From positions 2,320,001 to 2,384,000 of the forward strand of contig NZ_CP082333.1 of NCBI RefSeq assembly GCF_019890935.1: a stretch of DNA of 64,000 bases. The letters run 5' to 3'. The notes beneath the pieces are model-generated. The model saw only the letters and a list, made by a program, of their open reading frames with translations, was not told the origin of the DNA and searched no databases. Position numbers and translations under genes: made by a program. The DNA is from Exiguobacterium acetylicum. Its GTDB lineage: Bacteria; Bacillota; Bacilli; Exiguobacteriales; Exiguobacteriaceae. Every line of letters begins with the position of its first letter. The first letter of the stretch is position 1. Below, one piece after another: positions 46,462 through 56,127 of the stretch.

Positions 46462-46494
46462 AAAAAAACCATCGAACCAATGTCCGATGGTTTA
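46462..46494 (-). terminator. Intrinsic terminator of the 3D-domain gene
   Basis: On the minus strand AAACCATCGGAC and GTTCGATGGTTT pair imperfectly, followed by a T-run. Confidence 0.78.
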
Positions 46495-46497
46495 AAA

Positions 46498-47103
46498 TCA
46501 TTTGTATTTTACTGTAACCGTACGACGACCCCAGTTGAAAGCTTCTGAACGAGAGTAGTAAAGGATATCCATCTTCTTCCCTTTGATGGCACCGCCAGTA
46601 TCAGCAGCTGTATACGTCCCTTTTAATTTCCCTTTGTAATACACTTTCACTGTCGAACGAAGTGGAATGACACGTGGATCAACCGCTACGACTTTCTTTT
46701 TCGAGCTTTTAATGTTCCAACCGATTGCTGTCAGATTACCACTACCTGGATCATACGGTGTGTAAGCTGTTGCGCTTACGTTCGTGATTGTTTTCCAACC
46801 ACCTGTCGATTGTTTTTTCGAACTGCTTGATGTCACGACTTTCGAGTAGCTTGCGCTAAGGTAAGCTGTTTTACCTTTGTAGCTTACTTTGTACCAGTTA
46901 CCTGTTTTTGCTTTGTACGATAACGTTTGGTTCTTATATAGAAGACCGAGCTTTTTCGAAGAAGTAGTAGCTTTCTGACGAATGACTAGGCTATCGACTG
47001 TTGACTTGACGCTTTTCTTAGTTGCAGCCTCTGCTTGAAGACCTGCGAACGAACTGAGTGCTAACACGACCGTTAAAACACTTGCGAGCATCCGTTTCAT
47101 CAT
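46498..47103 (-). CDS. Secreted SH3 and 3D-domain cell-wall protein (YocH-like)
   Basis: The 201-aa protein has a signal peptide (MMKRMLASVLTVVLALSSFAGLQAEAA, cut near AEA). A bacterial SH3 domain follows (LVIRQKATTSSKKLGLLYKNQTL ... WYKVSYKGKTAYLSASY). The C-terminal 3D domain has its conserved aspartates (VVAVDPRVIPL, AADTGGAIKGKKMDILY), related to MltA lytic transglycosylases. It likely cleaves peptidoglycan outside the cell. GGAGGAG lies 8 nt before the first ATG. A WalR-box-like repeat upstream suggests control by the wall-stress system, as for yocH in B. subtilis. Confidence 0.88.
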   Translation of the reverse strand: MMKRMLASVLTVVLALSSFAGLQAEAATKKSVKSTVDSLVIRQKATTSSKKLGLLYKNQTLSYKAKTGNWYKVSYKGKTAYLSASYSKVVTSSSSKKQSTGGWKTITNVSATAYTPYDPGSGNLTAIGWNIKSSKKKVVAVDPRVIPLRSTVKVYYKGKLKGTYTAADTGGAIKGKKMDILYYSRSEAFNWGRRTVTVKYK

Positions 47104-47208
47104 GTATTTTCTCCTCCATCATTGTTTCGTGTTTGTTAACTGAGATTAATATACATGACAAAACGAGGGAGTGCCGTTACATATAGACCACAAAAATATG
47201 TCTGTACT

Positions 47209-47225
47209 ATTACTTTTGTGTTACA
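47209..47225 (-). promoter_or_regulatory. WalR-box-like direct repeat
   Basis: On the minus strand TGTAAC-ACAAA-AGTAAT fits the WalR site TGTWAH-N5-TGTWAH with one mismatch, about 105 bp upstream of the 3D-domain gene. The rest of the 47.1-47.36 kb gap is AT-rich and shows no convincing gene. Confidence 0.45.
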
Positions 47226-47359
47226 AACGACTCATTTTTTTTAAGAAATCGACCTTTTTTGGGTTTATTTTTACAAAGATGACGATTCATTTTTCGTTAT
47301 ATGACAAACACCGTAACAATAGATCGTACGTTCGTATATTTTCATTCATAGATTTCATT

Positions 47360-47402
47360 AAAAAAAGGACTGAATCGTTGGAATAACGACTCAGTCCTTT
47401 TG
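47360..47402 (-). terminator. Intrinsic terminator of ackA
   Basis: On the minus strand AAAGGACTGAGTCGTT and AACGATTCAGTCCTTT form a long stem followed by a T-run. Confidence 0.88.
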
Positions 47403-47408
47403 AAACGA

Positions 47409-48620
47409 TTATGCGTTTTGAGCAACTAATCCACCAACACGAACCGTGTCGCGTGCAATCATTAATTCCTCATTCGTTGGAATGATGATGACTTTAACTG
47501 GTGAGTGTGGGTAGTTAATGAAGAGTTCTTCTCCCCGAGCTCCGTTGTTGAGTGATGGATCCCAGTAAACGCCCATGAATTCAAGACCACGTAAGACACG
47601 CTCACGGATTGAATCTGAGTTTTCTCCGACGCCGGCTGTGAAGATGATCGCATCGACACCATTCATCTCAGCAGCATATTGCCCGATGTAACCGTGGATA
47701 CGGTTCGCAAAGATACGGAGTGCCATCTCTGAACGATGGTTTCCTTCTTTAGCAGCTGTCTGGACATCACGCAAGTCACTTGAAAGACCTGAAAGGCCAT
47801 AGATTCCAGACTCTTTGTTCATGACGTTCAAGACGTCTTCTGCTGTTTTCCCTGTTTTCTCCATCAAGAATGGAATCAACGCTGGGTCAAGTGAACCAGA
47901 ACGTGTTCCCATTGTGATCCCTTCAAGCGGTGTGAAGCCCATTGTCGTATCGATTGATTCGCCACCCGAAACTGCTGCGATCGATGCTCCGCTACCTAAG
48001 TGACACGAGATCAAACGGAGGTCTTTTAACGGACGACCGAGTAATTCAGATGCACGTTCCGTAACGTATTTGTGGCTCGTACCGTGGAAACCATATTTAC
48101 GGATACCGTATTCTGTATAGTAATCATACGGCAAGCTGTAAAGGAAGTTTTCTTCTGGCATCGTTTGGTGGAACGCTGTATCGAAGACTGCCACTTGTGG
48201 TACTTCCGGAAGCAATGCTTGGAATGCCCGGATTCCGATCAAGTTTGGTGGAATGTGAAGTGGTCCGAGCTCTGTGTAAGACTCGATATCGTGCATGACT
48301 TCATCTGTAATCAATACAGAGTCTGCATATTTTTCTTTACCATGAAGCACACGGTGTCCAACACCTTTAATCTCATCGTAAGACGAGATGATTCCGAACT
48401 CCATTAATTTTTCGAGTGACAACTCGACTGCTTCTTTATGTGTTGCAAGTGGGAGGACATCTGTATACTTTTGTCCTTCACCATATTTAATCGTAAAGAT
48501 TGCATCGTCTTTACCGACGCGTTCAACGAGTCCGACTGCGATCATCGTTTCGTTCGGCATTTCGAGCAATTGGAACTTCAAAGACGAACTACCTGCGTTT
48601 ACCGCCATAATTTTTGCCAT
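47409..48620 (-). CDS. ackA: Acetate kinase
   Basis: AckA makes ATP from acetyl phosphate in overflow metabolism and works reversibly. The 403-aa protein shows [34 protein letters not shown] and [10 protein letters not shown], the acetate kinase signatures. The start MAKIMAVN follows AAAGGGGAAAATC; the frame opens 12 codons earlier. It has its own promoter downstream of ytxK, the order of B. subtilis (tpx-ytxK-ackA). Confidence 0.97.
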   Translation of the reverse strand: MAKIMAVNAGSSSLKFQLLEMPNETMIAVGLVERVGKDDAIFTIKYGEGQKYTDVLPLATHKEAVELSLEKLMEFGIISSYDEIKGVGHRVLHGKEKYADSVLITDEVMHDIESYTELGPLHIPPNLIGIRAFQALLPEVPQVAVFDTAFHQTMPEENFLYSLPYDYYTEYGIRKYGFHGTSHKYVTERASELLGRPLKDLRLISCHLGSGASIAAVSGGESIDTTMGFTPLEGITMGTRSGSLDPALIPFLMEKTGKTAEDVLNVMNKESGIYGLSGLSSDLRDVQTAAKEGNHRSEMALRIFANRIHGYIGQYAAEMNGVDAIIFTAGVGENSDSIRERVLRGLEFMGVYWDPSLNNGARGEELFINYPHSPVKVIIIPTNEELMIARDTVRVGGLVAQNA

Positions 48621-48697
48621 GATTTTTCCCCTTTTCCATTTGAATCCAATGAACATTCACATCTGTTTAGGTTTTCTTCTATTTCTGTTCTACAACT

Positions 48698-48726
48698 AGA
48701 ATAGTCAAATTAACGACAGATTTCAA
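48698..48726 (-). promoter_or_regulatory. Promoter of ackA
   Basis: On the minus strand TTGAAA (48726-48721), a 17-bp spacer and TATTCT (48703-48698), in the gap between ytxK and ackA. No clear CcpA site was found nearby. Confidence 0.7.
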
Positions 48727-48740
48727 TCACTTTGCGTAAT

Positions 48741-49649
48741 TCATTTTAATTCTGTGTTAATCCATTCATCAATCTGTTTCACCATACCACCAAACGCGCG
48801 GGCATCTGTGAACGATGGCAACTCAGCAAGCAATGCTTGTTTTGGCATCTTCATACCGGCCAAATGATTACGGACGATCAAATAACTTTTTGCTGCCTGT
48901 TCTTGTTTGAACATCGTGAGCGGCAACTGCAAAATACCGATGACATGCGCTTTTGATTCGAAGTACTGTTTCAACTTCCCTTCCGTATCATGCTGGAACA
49001 GACCGTTCGGAATGACGAAGACACCGAATCCACCTGGTTTGACGTATTGCATCGCTTGTTCAATCAACAAGAAATGACTGTAGCTCATGCCTTCATCTCG
49101 TTTCAAGATGTAAGAAGCGGCAGCCTCTTCATCCGGATAATAACCGACAGGAAGATCAGCCATCGCAAGATCAACTGGATCTAACAATAATGGTCGTAAC
49201 GCATCTTGATGGGTATACGTGACTGGATAGTCGAGTAATTCCGTTACCGCTGCCGATAAACGAATCAATGTCTCATCCACCTCGACCGCCTCAGCAGATG
49301 TACCTGTCGAAAGCTGACTTAAGACAGCATGTAACATGCCACCTGTCCCACTCCCCAACTCAAGTAGTCGGATGTCCTCCTTACCTACCAATTTCCCGAT
49401 TAGATAACCAGCAAACAAAGCGACGCTATCTGGCGTCGGCAAATGGTTCGGTTGCGCTTGTTTCATCCCTTCTAGAATAGCAAGCGATACTGCCTTCCGA
49501 ATGACCTCTTTGTCTACATTTTCAGTATGACGATCGTTCAATCGATCAATCACCGTCGTCAACGCTTCTAAATAGGGCATATCAAGATCACGTTCGATTT
49601 GTTTTGTTTGACGTGTTAATTCCTTATATAACTTTTCTAACGGCTCCAT
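48741..49649 (-). CDS. ytxK: Class I SAM-dependent methyltransferase (YtxK-like)
   Basis: This 302-aa protein resembles the N6-adenine methylase fold of type I modification enzymes. The SAM-binding loop is LLELGSGTGGMLHAVLSQL, and the catalytic motif that is usually NPPY reads MADLPVGYYPD. Substrate unknown. The start at 49649 (MEPLEKLYKEL) is favoured because GGAGAGG lies 9 nt upstream; the much longer open frame runs back through the tpx terminator. It follows tpx and precedes ackA as in B. subtilis. Confidence 0.85.
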   Translation of the reverse strand: MEPLEKLYKELTRQTKQIERDLDMPYLEALTTVIDRLNDRHTENVDKEVIRKAVSLAILEGMKQAQPNHLPTPDSVALFAGYLIGKLVGKEDIRLLELGSGTGGMLHAVLSQLSTGTSAEAVEVDETLIRLSAAVTELLDYPVTYTHQDALRPLLLDPVDLAMADLPVGYYPDEEAAASYILKRDEGMSYSHFLLIEQAMQYVKPGGFGVFVIPNGLFQHDTEGKLKQYFESKAHVIGILQLPLTMFKQEQAAKSYLIVRNHLAGMKMPKQALLAELPSFTDARAFGGMVKQIDEWINTELK

Positions 49650-49667
49650 GTACGTCATCCTCTCCAA

Positions 49668-49703
49668 AACGAAACGGCCCCCCGTAGAGCGGGAGCCGTT
49701 TCT
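49668..49703 (-). terminator. Intrinsic terminator of tpx
   Basis: GAAACGGCTCCCGC and CGGGGGGCCGTTTC pair with a small loop, followed on the minus strand by a T-rich stretch. Confidence 0.75.
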
Positions 49704-49749
49704 ATCATTAGTTCCATTGTAACGCTTCAGCGGCGTTTGTAAACCATTC

Positions 49750-50241
49750 TTACTTCGCTTCACGTGCTGCAGCGAGTGCTGCTTCGAAATTGACTTCGTC
49801 TGTTGATTCTTCAAGATATTCAACGTACGTAATCTCGTTGTTTGAATCAAGAACGAAAACAGAACGGGCAAGCAGGCGTAATTCTTCGATGGCTACGCCA
49901 TACTGTGTACCGAATGAAAGATCACGGTGATCAGACAACGTCACGACTTGATCGAGACCGCTTGATGCGCACCAGCGACGTTGTGCGAATGGAAGGTCGT
50001 TTGAGACCGTCATGACCGTCACACCTTCGATTGTTGCTGCTTCTTCATTGAATTTACGTGTCTGTGCATCACAAACGCCTGTATCGATTGATGGGACGAC
50101 GCTGATGATCCGAACACCTTGATATGTATCACGTGTTACCGGTGATAAGTCGTTAGCTAACACTTGAAAGTCAGGTGCTGTTTGTCCGACTTGAACCGCC
50201 GTACCTTGAAGTGTGATTGGATTTCCTTTAAACGTTGCCAT
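49750..50241 (-). CDS. tpx: Thiol peroxidase
   Basis: Tpx is an atypical 2-Cys peroxiredoxin that reduces alkyl hydroperoxides with thioredoxin. The 163-aa protein has the peroxidatic Cys57 in [12 protein letters not shown] and the resolving Cys91 in [11 protein letters not shown]. It is cytoplasmic. The gene is divergent from NAD kinase and followed by a terminator and ytxK. Confidence 0.96.
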   Translation of the reverse strand: MATFKGNPITLQGTAVQVGQTAPDFQVLANDLSPVTRDTYQGVRIISVVPSIDTGVCDAQTRKFNEEAATIEGVTVMTVSNDLPFAQRRWCASSGLDQVVTLSDHRDLSFGTQYGVAIEELRLLARSVFVLDSNNEITYVEYLEESTDEVNFEAALAAAREAK

Positions 50242-50413
50242 TATGAATTCCCCTTTTCCCCTGAATGGATATACTGTATTTTCTATTTAACTATAGGAAT
50301 GATCCGCGAAGATGGCAAGCATTCTGCCATAATTGATGGACTTCAGTACCCGTCTTTCCAAAAAACAGGTATAATGAAAGAGTTCATGAAACGCTTTCAA
50401 GGGGGAATTGACC

Positions 50414-51229
50414 ATGGCTCGAAATAATGTCTACCTGTACTACCGAAATACACAAAGACACGAGACGCAGGTGCGAAAGTTGATTGATGTCGGTACACGA
50501 TACGGTCTGAACGTCGTCCAAGATCACCGACAAGCAAACATCATCGTCTCGATTGGTGGAGATGGGGCTTTCTTGCAAGCGGCACGCTTCACAGGTTTCC
50601 GTGATGATGCGATCTATGTTGGATTCGCTGAAGGACCAAACTCGTTCTACTGTGATTTTGATATCAATGATCTTTCTGCGGTCGAAGCGATCTTTAAAGA
50701 GACAGGCAACCGTGTCTCGGATGGTGAAATCGAAGTACGTCGTTATCCACTGCTCGAAGCATCCATCAACGGTGGACCACCGATGCTCTGTCTGAACGAA
50801 TGTTCCGTGAAGTCGAGCATCATCAAATCACTCGCAATCGAAGTCTATATCGACGACTTCCTGTTTGAGACATTCCGCGGGGATGGAATGGTCATCTCAA
50901 CACCAACGGGCTCTACGGCTTATAATAAGTCACTCTCTGGTGCGATCGTCGATCCATTGATTCACTGTCTTCAAGTCAGCGAAATTGCTTCCGTCAACAA
51001 CAACCGATACCGGACACTCGGTTCTGCTTTCGTACTGAACCGTGGACGGAAACTTTCGTTACGCATCATCGAGGACGGAAACGACTATCCGATCATCGGG
51101 ATGGATAACGAAGCACTCAGTCTCACACGAACAGATTCAGTCGATATCCAGCTTTCTGAAAAAGAACTGAAAACCGTCAAATTGACGAACAATACATTTT
51201 GGCATAAGATTCAACGCTCGTTCTTATGA
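50414..51229 (+). CDS. nadK: NAD kinase
   Basis: NAD kinase makes NADP. The 271-aa protein has the GGDG motif (IVSIGGDGAFLQA), the NE-containing segment CLNECSVKSS, and the glycine-rich GDGMVISTPTGSTAYNKSLSGAIV. The ATG at 50414 follows AAGGGGGAATTGACC; an in-frame TTG two codons earlier overlaps the spacer. A TATAAT lies about 40 bp upstream. It is the YtdI-type Bacillales paralogue by position near tpx. It ends with a strong terminator. Confidence 0.93.
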   Translation: MARNNVYLYYRNTQRHETQVRKLIDVGTRYGLNVVQDHRQANIIVSIGGDGAFLQAARFTGFRDDAIYVGFAEGPNSFYCDFDINDLSAVEAIFKETGNRVSDGEIEVRRYPLLEASINGGPPMLCLNECSVKSSIIKSLAIEVYIDDFLFETFRGDGMVISTPTGSTAYNKSLSGAIVDPLIHCLQVSEIASVNNNRYRTLGSAFVLNRGRKLSLRIIEDGNDYPIIGMDNEALSLTRTDSVDIQLSEKELKTVKLTNNTFWHKIQRSFL

Positions 51230-51232
51230 CCA

Positions 51233-51267
51233 TAAAAAAATCTGCCTCCTTGGGGCAGATTTTTTTA
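51233..51267. terminator. Terminator of NAD kinase
   Basis: AAAAAAATCTGCC and GGGCAGATTTTTTT form a stem with a short loop. Confidence 0.88.
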
Positions 51268-51298
51268 TTGCATCTCCCGTTACGTCACCCTTTATACT
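51268..51298 (+). promoter_or_regulatory. Promoter with 19-bp spacer before the MerR gene
   Basis: TTGCAT (51268-51273) and TATACT (51293-51298) are separated by 19 bp, the over-long spacing typical of promoters activated by MerR-family proteins. A strong dyad in the spacer is not evident. Confidence 0.5.
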
Positions 51299-51319
51299 CC
51301 AATCAAAGGAGGTACACAA

Positions 51320-52087
51320 ATGATGTATTCCACTCAGGAAATCGCAAAACTGACCGGCGTCACCAAACGAACACTCTATCATTATGAGACGATCGGTCTC
51401 CTCGTGCCAAAGCGTACCAATGCTGGTCACCGAAGTTACAGCAGAGAGGATCTTTTACGTTTACAACAAATCCTGCTCTACCGCTCTCTTGATTTCCCAC
51501 TGTCAGAAATCCAAAGATTACTCACGCAATCTGATTCCAATCATCATACGACACTGAAAAAGCAGATTGCACTCCTTCAAGAAAAAGCTTCGCATTATCA
51601 AATGCTTGCCCGACTCGCTGAACAGACATTACTCACCTTAAAAGGAGGACTCCCGATGAAAGACGAACAATTATTCCGCGGTTTGCGCCACGAAGAAATC
51701 GTTACGCATGAAAAGCAACATGCAGATGAAGTCCAGCAACACTACGGTGACACTGACGCCTATCGAATCAGTGCAAAAAGACAACAACAACGAACACCGA
51801 AAGAGAAAGAACAACTGAGCAGCATGCATAAGCAACTCGATCAGCGCTTGACGACCCTTTACCGCGACGGGCACGCGACGACGGATCCGGACGTTCAACA
51901 AGTCGTCAAAGAACAACATGATTTCATCGATACGTACTATTACCCGTGCGCATTACCTCTCTTTGCCTCACTCGGTCAGATGTATGTGTCTGACGAACGA
52001 TTCCGTGCCTATTACGATGCGTATGCCCCCGGACTATCCACGTTCTATTCGGAAGCTATTTCACACTATGCGCAAACATCACACTAA
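51320..52087 (+). CDS. MerR-family regulator with TipAS ligand domain
   Basis: The 255-aa protein has a MerR winged helix (YSTQEIAKLTGVTKRTLYHYETIGLLVPKRTNAGHRSYS), a dimerising coiled coil, and a C-terminal TipAS-like domain (about 115-255). The last resembles the drug-binding domain of TipA and Mta, with Trp/Tyr-poor but Tyr-rich helices (FIDTYYYPC, FRAYYDAYAP). Such proteins activate efflux or binding genes on contact with drugs. The ligand here is unknown. AAAGGAGG sits well before the ATG. Its stop overlaps the stop of the convergent amidohydrolase gene by 9 bp. Confidence 0.88.
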   Translation: MMYSTQEIAKLTGVTKRTLYHYETIGLLVPKRTNAGHRSYSREDLLRLQQILLYRSLDFPLSEIQRLLTQSDSNHHTTLKKQIALLQEKASHYQMLARLAEQTLLTLKGGLPMKDEQLFRGLRHEEIVTHEKQHADEVQQHYGDTDAYRISAKRQQQRTPKEKEQLSSMHKQLDQRLTTLYRDGHATTDPDVQQVVKEQHDFIDTYYYPCALPLFASLGQMYVSDERFRAYYDAYAPGLSTFYSEAISHYAQTSH

Positions 52088-53638
52088 CGCGGCTTCCGCC
52101 TGATAAACGGTTTTTCCAGCTTGGACTGTCTCGACCAAACGGTTATTCAAGATGGCTTCCCCACGCAAGCGATAGAAGTCTTCATCAAAGATGACGAAGT
52201 CGGCATCATAGCCTGGTAAGAGCAATCCTTTTCGACCGTGTGTTTCCGTCGCGAGATGTGGATTCTTCGTAAAGAGCAACAAGGCTTCAAACATCGATAA
52301 CGTCTCGTTCGTCTTATTGACACGCCCTGCCGTTCCTTCCGTCGCTGCATAAAGCGACCGTCGGACATCGGGGTCAGAGATCGGCGCATCTGCTCCACCG
52401 CACAATAGTGCGCCGGTCTCAGCTAACGAACGTAAACGATAACTCCAGTCTAAGCGGTTCAAGCCGAGTCGATCGACGATGAAGTCGGCGTCATCCAATA
52501 AAAAGACTGGTTGAACGTCAATCAAGACCGGTAACTTCCGAATTCGCGCAAGCGTTTCTGGTCGGACGACCGTCGCATGAATGATGCGATCTCGTTTCCC
52601 TTTTGGTGCCGGATACTTCTCGAGCACCTGTACGAACCGCTCGATTGCTAAATCACCGATGACATGTGCCGCGACTGTGAATCCGTAACTACGTGCGCGT
52701 TTGACGAGTTGTTCGAGTTGTTCCGGCGTATGCACTTCGATGCCGCGTGTCGTCGGATCATCGGAATAACCACGACCGAGAAGAGCTGTTCGTCCTCCGA
52801 GCGCGCCGTCGACGAACAGTTTCATCGCACCGATGGACATCGTTGACGGTAAAGTAGGTTGTTGTTGCACGAACTCATCGATGACAAGATGATGCACGAG
52901 CAGATGCGTATGGAAGCCCGTTTCTTGCGTCACTTCCTTATAAGCTTGCAAGATGTCCGCGACATCCCCGTGATACGACAAGTCTTCTGTGTGTGCCGCA
53001 ATGATGCCATATTGGTGTAAGTTCTTAATCGCTGATCGAAGGGACGCTTTATTCCGTTCCAAGTTTCCAGCTTGTAACGCATATAAAGGTTCAAGCGCCG
53101 CATCGTACAAGAATCCGTCAGCTTCTCCATTATCCGATAAACCGACCTTTCCACCTTCGATGACGGTTGACGCTTTATATCCGAGCTGTTGGAATAAGAC
53201 ATCGTTGACGAGTGCTGTATGACGGTCCGTTCGTTTCAACAAGGCAGGTGCGTCAGGGAACAACTGATTGAGCCATGCTTTCGTTGGTACACGATCAAGC
53301 TTCGTTTCGTCATAGCCTTCTGCCACATGGATCCCATTGACTGGTTCCGCCTTGAGAAAAGCTTGTCCTAACGCTTCAAGCGTCGTATAACGCGAGGCAT
53401 CAACACGATTGATCGCTTCCCCGTAACCGATCAGATGAATATGTGCATCCGTAAAGGCTGGATATACAGCTTTTCCGTTCAAATCGTGAATCTGATCAAT
53501 ACGTCTACCGAAACGGCGGCGTAGCTTTCCTTCATCCCCCATCGCGATGATCCGCGTTTTCTCGACGAACATCGCTGAATGGACATCCTCTTCGTGTGCC
53601 ATCGTTCGAATCAATCCGTTTACGTATAGTGTTCCCAT
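52079..53638 (-). CDS. Amidohydrolase-family protein (YtcJ-like)
   Basis: This 519-aa metal-dependent hydrolase of the amidohydrolase-3 group has the HxH metal motif in YPAFTDAHIHLIGYG. Later metal or catalytic segments are AAHTEDLSYHG, VAAHVIGDLAIERF and LCGGADAPISDPD. It acts on an unknown amide or N-formyl-type substrate in the cytoplasm. The start MGTLYVNGLIRT follows GAGGAGTGAGTGGA; the frame opens 46 codons earlier without similarity. It is convergent with the MerR gene and downstream of ezrA. Confidence 0.88.
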   Translation of the reverse strand: MGTLYVNGLIRTMAHEEDVHSAMFVEKTRIIAMGDEGKLRRRFGRRIDQIHDLNGKAVYPAFTDAHIHLIGYGEAINRVDASRYTTLEALGQAFLKAEPVNGIHVAEGYDETKLDRVPTKAWLNQLFPDAPALLKRTDRHTALVNDVLFQQLGYKASTVIEGGKVGLSDNGEADGFLYDAALEPLYALQAGNLERNKASLRSAIKNLHQYGIIAAHTEDLSYHGDVADILQAYKEVTQETGFHTHLLVHHLVIDEFVQQQPTLPSTMSIGAMKLFVDGALGGRTALLGRGYSDDPTTRGIEVHTPEQLEQLVKRARSYGFTVAAHVIGDLAIERFVQVLEKYPAPKGKRDRIIHATVVRPETLARIRKLPVLIDVQPVFLLDDADFIVDRLGLNRLDWSYRLRSLAETGALLCGGADAPISDPDVRRSLYAATEGTAGRVNKTNETLSMFEALLLFTKNPHLATETHGRKGLLLPGYDADFVIFDEDFYRLRGEAILNNRLVETVQAGKTVYQAEAALV

Positions 53639-53658
53639 TCCACTCACTCCTCTTTTTA

Positions 53659-53692
53659 CAAAAATAGGGTGACCATGACGGTCACCCTGAAT
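53659..53692 (-). terminator. Intrinsic terminator of ezrA
   Basis: AGGGTGACCGT and ATGGTCACCCT pair on the minus strand, followed by a T-rich run, between ezrA and the amidohydrolase. Confidence 0.78.
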
Positions 53693-53705
53693 TGTCGATC
53701 CTGAT

Positions 53706-55412
53706 TTAAACGTGCAATGTTTCTTCTGGTGCACACGACCGTTTAATACGTTCGATCGCGGCCGGATCGTATTCATTTAGGACACGTTCCGCTAAGACAA
53801 TCGTTCGTTCATAGTCTCCCGCTAAGAACTTCGTTTCCGCGATCGTCAGCGACATATGTATCTCGTTGTCGTGGCGACGGTATCGGTTCGCATACTGGAC
53901 GAGCCGTTCGGCATACGTGACTTCGAACACTAATGTATCTAACCGTTCTTGCACATGTTTAAACGTTTCTTGGACGTCTTGACTTTGTGCGACGATCGAT
54001 CGAACGTTAAACGGTAACTCCTCTAACCGTGTTTCAAGCGTCTGCAGTGAACGATTCGCATTTCGAAGCGCTTCTTCCACCTCAGCTGGTAAGTTTGGTA
54101 ATCCGAGTCGTTTCAGACGGAGACGTGTCTGCGACAGCTGATGACGCCATTCGACGATTCGTTCGCGAACTTCCGTCTCTTCTTTTCGAAGTGCTTGGAG
54201 TTCGACCGTAAAGCGTTCGTACTGAATCATCAACTGTTCTTCGAGGCGAATCGCATCGCGCATCTGATCTTCGAGCATACTGAACGGGATGATTTTTCCG
54301 GCAATCGACTCATCAAGATCTTTCGCTGCTTCAAACAGTAGCTCTTCGTCACGCTGGATCGTCTCATAGTGAATCCCTAGATCTGCTGAGATTTCATATT
54401 TTTCACGTAAGATACTAAATTCTTGTGCCAACTGATGAATCCGTTCACGCATCCGTAGCGCTTTTTGTTTCAAAAATTGGTTTTCTTTTTTCACTTGATG
54501 ACGCGCATCGACCTCACGACGGAACGTATCATACATTTGATCCACATCGGCCGATAACTGTTGAATCGCCTCTTCCAAACCGTCGATTTCTAGCATTTCG
54601 ATTTTTTCAGAAAGGCTCAGACGTTGTTCCTCGAACCGTTTAATCTCGGATTGAAGACCGAGTGGTTCAAGTGGATACCCATCTAACGACATTTCCTTAT
54701 AACCTGCTCCGAGCTGATCAATCCGTTGACGCAATTCATGAGCGAGAATCTTCCATTGTTTCGGTACAAGTTCGACGAGTTGACGCGTCGTTGCTACTTC
54801 TTGCTCGAGTAACAAGCTTGTTTCATACGCCTTCGTCACTTCACCTGAAGCTTCGTACTGACACATCTCATTCCAGTGCGCGTCGATTTGTTCACTTCGT
54901 TCTTCTAGACGCGCAAGCGCCGGACCAAATGAGTTCGCTTGAATCAATAATGATTTCCGAACTTGCCCTGAATCGGCTTCCCCTTGCGCTTTCAGTTCGG
55001 CTAGAACCGATTGATTCGTCTTGAACGTCGACATCTCGACGAGCATCTCATCGATCAACCCTTCGAGTTCTGCAATCAATTGTTCCGTTACTTCGAGGTC
55101 ATTCTTGACGGCGATGAACCGATATTTATCGAGCGCTTCCTCCGCCCGGTAAAGGGTCTCATCGATTTGGGCGACGTGGACCGTTAATAACTCTTCCCAC
55201 GCTTGATGCCAGGAGCTGAACTTCGTCTCCGTCTCACCCGCCATCGGTAGTTGCTTTAAGTCCTGCAACTCCTTTGGAATCGATGCACTGACGATGCCTT
55301 GTTTGCGCATATCAAGTTCATCGATTTTCGTGTAGTATTTTTTTCGACTGATCATGCTAAACAGCATGACGAGTAATACGATGACGATGACTCCGATCAC
55401 CCATGCCCACAT
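53706..55412 (-). CDS. ezrA: Septation ring formation regulator EzrA
   Basis: EzrA is a membrane-anchored negative regulator of FtsZ ring assembly and links division to wall synthesis. The 568-aa protein has one N-terminal membrane helix (VIGVIVIVLLVMLFSMI) and then an almost wholly helical, spectrin-like coiled-coil domain. Length fits the family. The ATG follows GGAGGTCGTGACAA. It is preceded by a 220-bp gap to the GAF-domain gene. Confidence 0.95.
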   Translation of the reverse strand: MWAWVIGVIVIVLLVMLFSMISRKKYYTKIDELDMRKQGIVSASIPKELQDLKQLPMAGETETKFSSWHQAWEELLTVHVAQIDETLYRAEEALDKYRFIAVKNDLEVTEQLIAELEGLIDEMLVEMSTFKTNQSVLAELKAQGEADSGQVRKSLLIQANSFGPALARLEERSEQIDAHWNEMCQYEASGEVTKAYETSLLLEQEVATTRQLVELVPKQWKILAHELRQRIDQLGAGYKEMSLDGYPLEPLGLQSEIKRFEEQRLSLSEKIEMLEIDGLEEAIQQLSADVDQMYDTFRREVDARHQVKKENQFLKQKALRMRERIHQLAQEFSILREKYEISADLGIHYETIQRDEELLFEAAKDLDESIAGKIIPFSMLEDQMRDAIRLEEQLMIQYERFTVELQALRKEETEVRERIVEWRHQLSQTRLRLKRLGLPNLPAEVEEALRNANRSLQTLETRLEELPFNVRSIVAQSQDVQETFKHVQERLDTLVFEVTYAERLVQYANRYRRHDNEIHMSLTIAETKFLAGDYERTIVLAERVLNEYDPAAIERIKRSCAPEETLHV

Positions 55413-55635
55413 TTGTCACGACCTCCACTCTGTCCTACGACTTTAGATTTTCTCTAAATCGCAATAATCTTATCCTTATAATAGTATAGCGCAACCGTTT
55501 TGCATAGATTTACAAGGGCTTTTCCTGATTTCTTCCGCTGTTTTGAATCCTTTTTCCAAAAATCAATTGTTTGTCAGCTACGCGAAAACTAGTTAAACTA
55601 AAAAAAATACGCTTTTCACGGGAGGAATTTTTATT

Positions 55636-56121
55636 ATGTTCGAAACAAAGACATATGAAGGTGACCGGACAAAACAATACGACATGCTCTCAAAACAACT
55701 CGATGCGCTATTAATGGGAGAAGACAATCAAGTTGCAAACTTATCGAATGCGAGCGCGTTGCTCAACCAGTTCCTCGACCGTATCAACTGGGTCGGCTTC
55801 TATTTGACGGATACGGAGCAAAACCAACTCGTCCTCGGACCGTTCCAAGGACTTCCAGCTTGCGTCCGTATTCCATTCGGTCGTGGCGTCTGCGGAACGT
55901 CCGCAGCAGAACAGACGACACAACGAATCGAAGATGTGCATCAGTTCCCAGGTCACATCGCATGTGACGCGGCTTCGAATTCAGAAATCGTCATTCCACT
56001 CGTCAAAGACGGACAAACAATCGGTGTCCTTGATATCGACAGCCCAGAATTCAACCGTTTCGACGAAGTCGATCAAGCTGGTCTAGAAGCATTCTGTACG
56101 ACACTGCTTCGCCATCTGTAA
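55636..56121 (+). CDS. GAF-domain free methionine-(R)-sulfoxide reductase (YtsP-like)
   Basis: This 161-aa fRMsr reduces free Met-R-sulfoxide with thioredoxin. The single GAF domain has the expected cysteines: ACVRIPFGRGVCG (two) and HIACDAAS (one). It also has the Asp/Glu substrate residues in GVLDIDSPEFNRFDE. It is divergent from ezrA and upstream of rpsD, the B. subtilis order. The ATG follows GGGAGGAATTTTTATT. Confidence 0.93.
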   Translation: MFETKTYEGDRTKQYDMLSKQLDALLMGEDNQVANLSNASALLNQFLDRINWVGFYLTDTEQNQLVLGPFQGLPACVRIPFGRGVCGTSAAEQTTQRIEDVHQFPGHIACDAASNSEIVIPLVKDGQTIGVLDIDSPEFNRFDEVDQAGLEAFCTTLLRHL

Positions 56122-56127
56122 TTCTGA

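Noticed and set aside
47171..47386. 71-aa plus-strand open frame between the 3D-domain gene and ackA
   Set aside because: AT-rich, Phe/Lys-rich, overlaps the WalR-like box and the ackA terminator, no ribosome-binding site.
49650..49871. Long N-terminal extension of the ytxK-like protein
   Set aside because: It runs through the tpx terminator and the end of tpx; the start at 49649 has the ribosome-binding site.
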